A DNA stretch of 38,534 nucleotides from Paracoccaceae bacterium (lineage in GTDB: Bacteria; Pseudomonadota; Alphaproteobacteria; Rhodobacterales; Rhodobacteraceae): the NCBI GenBank assembly GCA_003551925.1, contig PUOA01000305.1, forward strand, positions 1 to 38,534. The letters run 5' to 3'. Of this stretch, positions 37,980 to 38,534 are shown one piece after another (the first letter of the stretch is position 1; each line of letters starts with the position of its first letter). The notes beneath the pieces are model-generated. The model did not search any database. It had not been told where the DNA came from and saw only the letters and a list, made by a program, of their open reading frames with translations. The position numbers and the translations under genes were made by a program.

Positions 37980-38534
37980 CCGCGCCGGCGCGGCACTCGG
38001 CCCGTGCGTCGGCGACGTTGCAGGCGCTGACCGAGGCCGACCCGGCGCTCGCCGCGCTGTCGCTGTGGTGCGCACACCGCGACGACGACGCCCTTGTCCC
38101 GCCTGCCGAGACCGCGGGCACCGAAATCCGCTACGGCCCCGGCTTCAGCGCGCTTGCGCCGCATGAACGCGTCGGGCTGGCGGGGCACCACATCCTGCAC
38201 GCGAGCCTGCAGCATTCGGCGCGGATGGCCGACATGGCGCTGCGGCTCGGCGACCGGTTCGACCCCGAGCTCTGGCAGATCGCCGCCGACGCGGTGGTGA
38301 ACGAAGCGATCCTTGCCGCCGGGCACGCGCTGCCGCGCCCGGCGCTGACGCTGGCGGGGCTGCTCAAGCAGGTGGGCGACGCCAGCGACCCGGCGCTGGC
38401 GCTGTCGGAATGGGATTGCGAGCGGCTCTATCACCGGCTCGCGCTGTCGGCGACGGGGGCAGGGCGGGCGAAGTCGCATGCGCGCGCGCAAGGGTTCCGC
38501 CCCGATCTGCGCGCCGCCGGGGCGCAGGCCGCGC
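37976..38534 (+). CDS. DUF2201/VWA-like putative metallopeptidase partner (partial, runs off the window)
   Basis: An open frame of 186 codons starts at the ATGA overlap with the AAA+ gene and continues beyond the window, so the ORF track omits it. The visible part matches the N-terminal metallopeptidase-like domain of DUF2201 proteins: FSALAPHERVGLAGHHILHASL with QHSARM, then DPELWQIAADAVVNEAIL and WDCERLYHRL. The HExxH position here reads HHILH, so the usual catalytic glutamate is replaced by histidine while the two metal histidines and a further downstream histidine remain. The VWA-like C-terminal half is expected beyond the window. Its function is unknown. Confidence 0.75.
   Translation, partial: MTAPARHSARASATLQALTEADPALAALSLWCAHRDDDALVPPAETAGTEIRYGPGFSALAPHERVGLAGHHILHASLQHSARMADMALRLGDRFDPELWQIAADAVVNEAILAAGHALPRPALTLAGLLKQVGDASDPALALSEWDCERLYHRLALSATGAGRAKSHARAQGFRPDLRAAGAQAA

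Overview
The window is about 70% GC and densely packed, with many ATGA-type gene overlaps. The protein families present (TauABC-like and Opp-type ABC transporters, an HpsN-type sulfopropanediol dehydrogenase, SUF accessory proteins, a glnB-glnA pair, a TrhO-type tRNA hydroxylase, and a secG-pyrG pair) point to an alphaproteobacterium of the order Rhodobacterales (Rhodobacteraceae/Roseobacter-like). This is inferred from gene content and protein flavour, not from a marker tree. I see no rRNA, tRNA, CRISPR array, insertion sequence, phage gene or replication origin. No stretch longer than 300 bases lacks a gene; the longest gap is the 263-base pnp/secG divergent region.

Layout. (1) 1-6295, plus strand: the end of a TauABC/SsuABC-like importer, a strong intrinsic terminator, then hpsN, a DegT/DnrJ-type PLP aminotransferase, an SDR and a Zn-alcohol dehydrogenase. 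The HpsN/SDR/ADH set matches the HpsN/HpsO/HpsP enzymes of 2,3-dihydroxypropane-1-sulfonate (DHPS) catabolism. The aminotransferase is extra and suggests that an amino-sulfonate such as cysteinolate feeds in. This is the best candidate for an undescribed pathway variant. (2) 6313-8597, minus: a MIP18/DUF59 SUF protein, a hexapeptide acetyltransferase and sufA, tightly coupled, then tpiA. (3) 8744-10738: tgt, slyX and a secreted SH3-domain protein. (4) 10881-15578: a D-2-hydroxyacid dehydrogenase, an MhqO/MhqD-like dioxygenase-hydrolase pair facing a LysR regulator, then an S49 peptidase and a tiny membrane/zinc-ribbon protein. (5) 15601-19192: a Na+/Ca2+-type exchanger, a FolM-like SDR, a small membrane protein, tsaE and trhO. 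(6) 19307-21221: pncA-pncB (NAD salvage). (7) 21443-27261, minus: a five-gene Opp/Dpp-type operon in the order D-F-A-B-C. (8) 27457-29259, minus: glnB-glnA. (9) 29434-32174: the NAD(P)HX repair enzyme, a free methionine-R-sulfoxide reductase and a secreted cytochrome c. (10) 32175-36705: pnp divergent from secG-pyrG. (11) 36867-end: a MoxR-like AAA+ ATPase coupled to a DUF2201-type protein that runs off the window.

Two kinds of 3'-end structure alternate. Ordinary GC-stem/U-tract terminators follow the SBP gene, glnA, the cytochrome gene and pnp. Three other genes (sufA, tsaE, pyrG) are followed within 6-22 bases by long GC hairpins. The loop of each hairpin is a perfect four-tract C-run, so the template strand carries a one-nucleotide-loop G-quadruplex motif. 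Two of these share an exact 22-base core. They look like copies of a dispersed intergenic element, possibly a G4-based terminator.

Most ORF-track lines, including antisense frames of 700-1050 codons, are GC-driven shadows and were left out. Start sites were chosen from family N-termini, ribosome-binding sites and overlaps.
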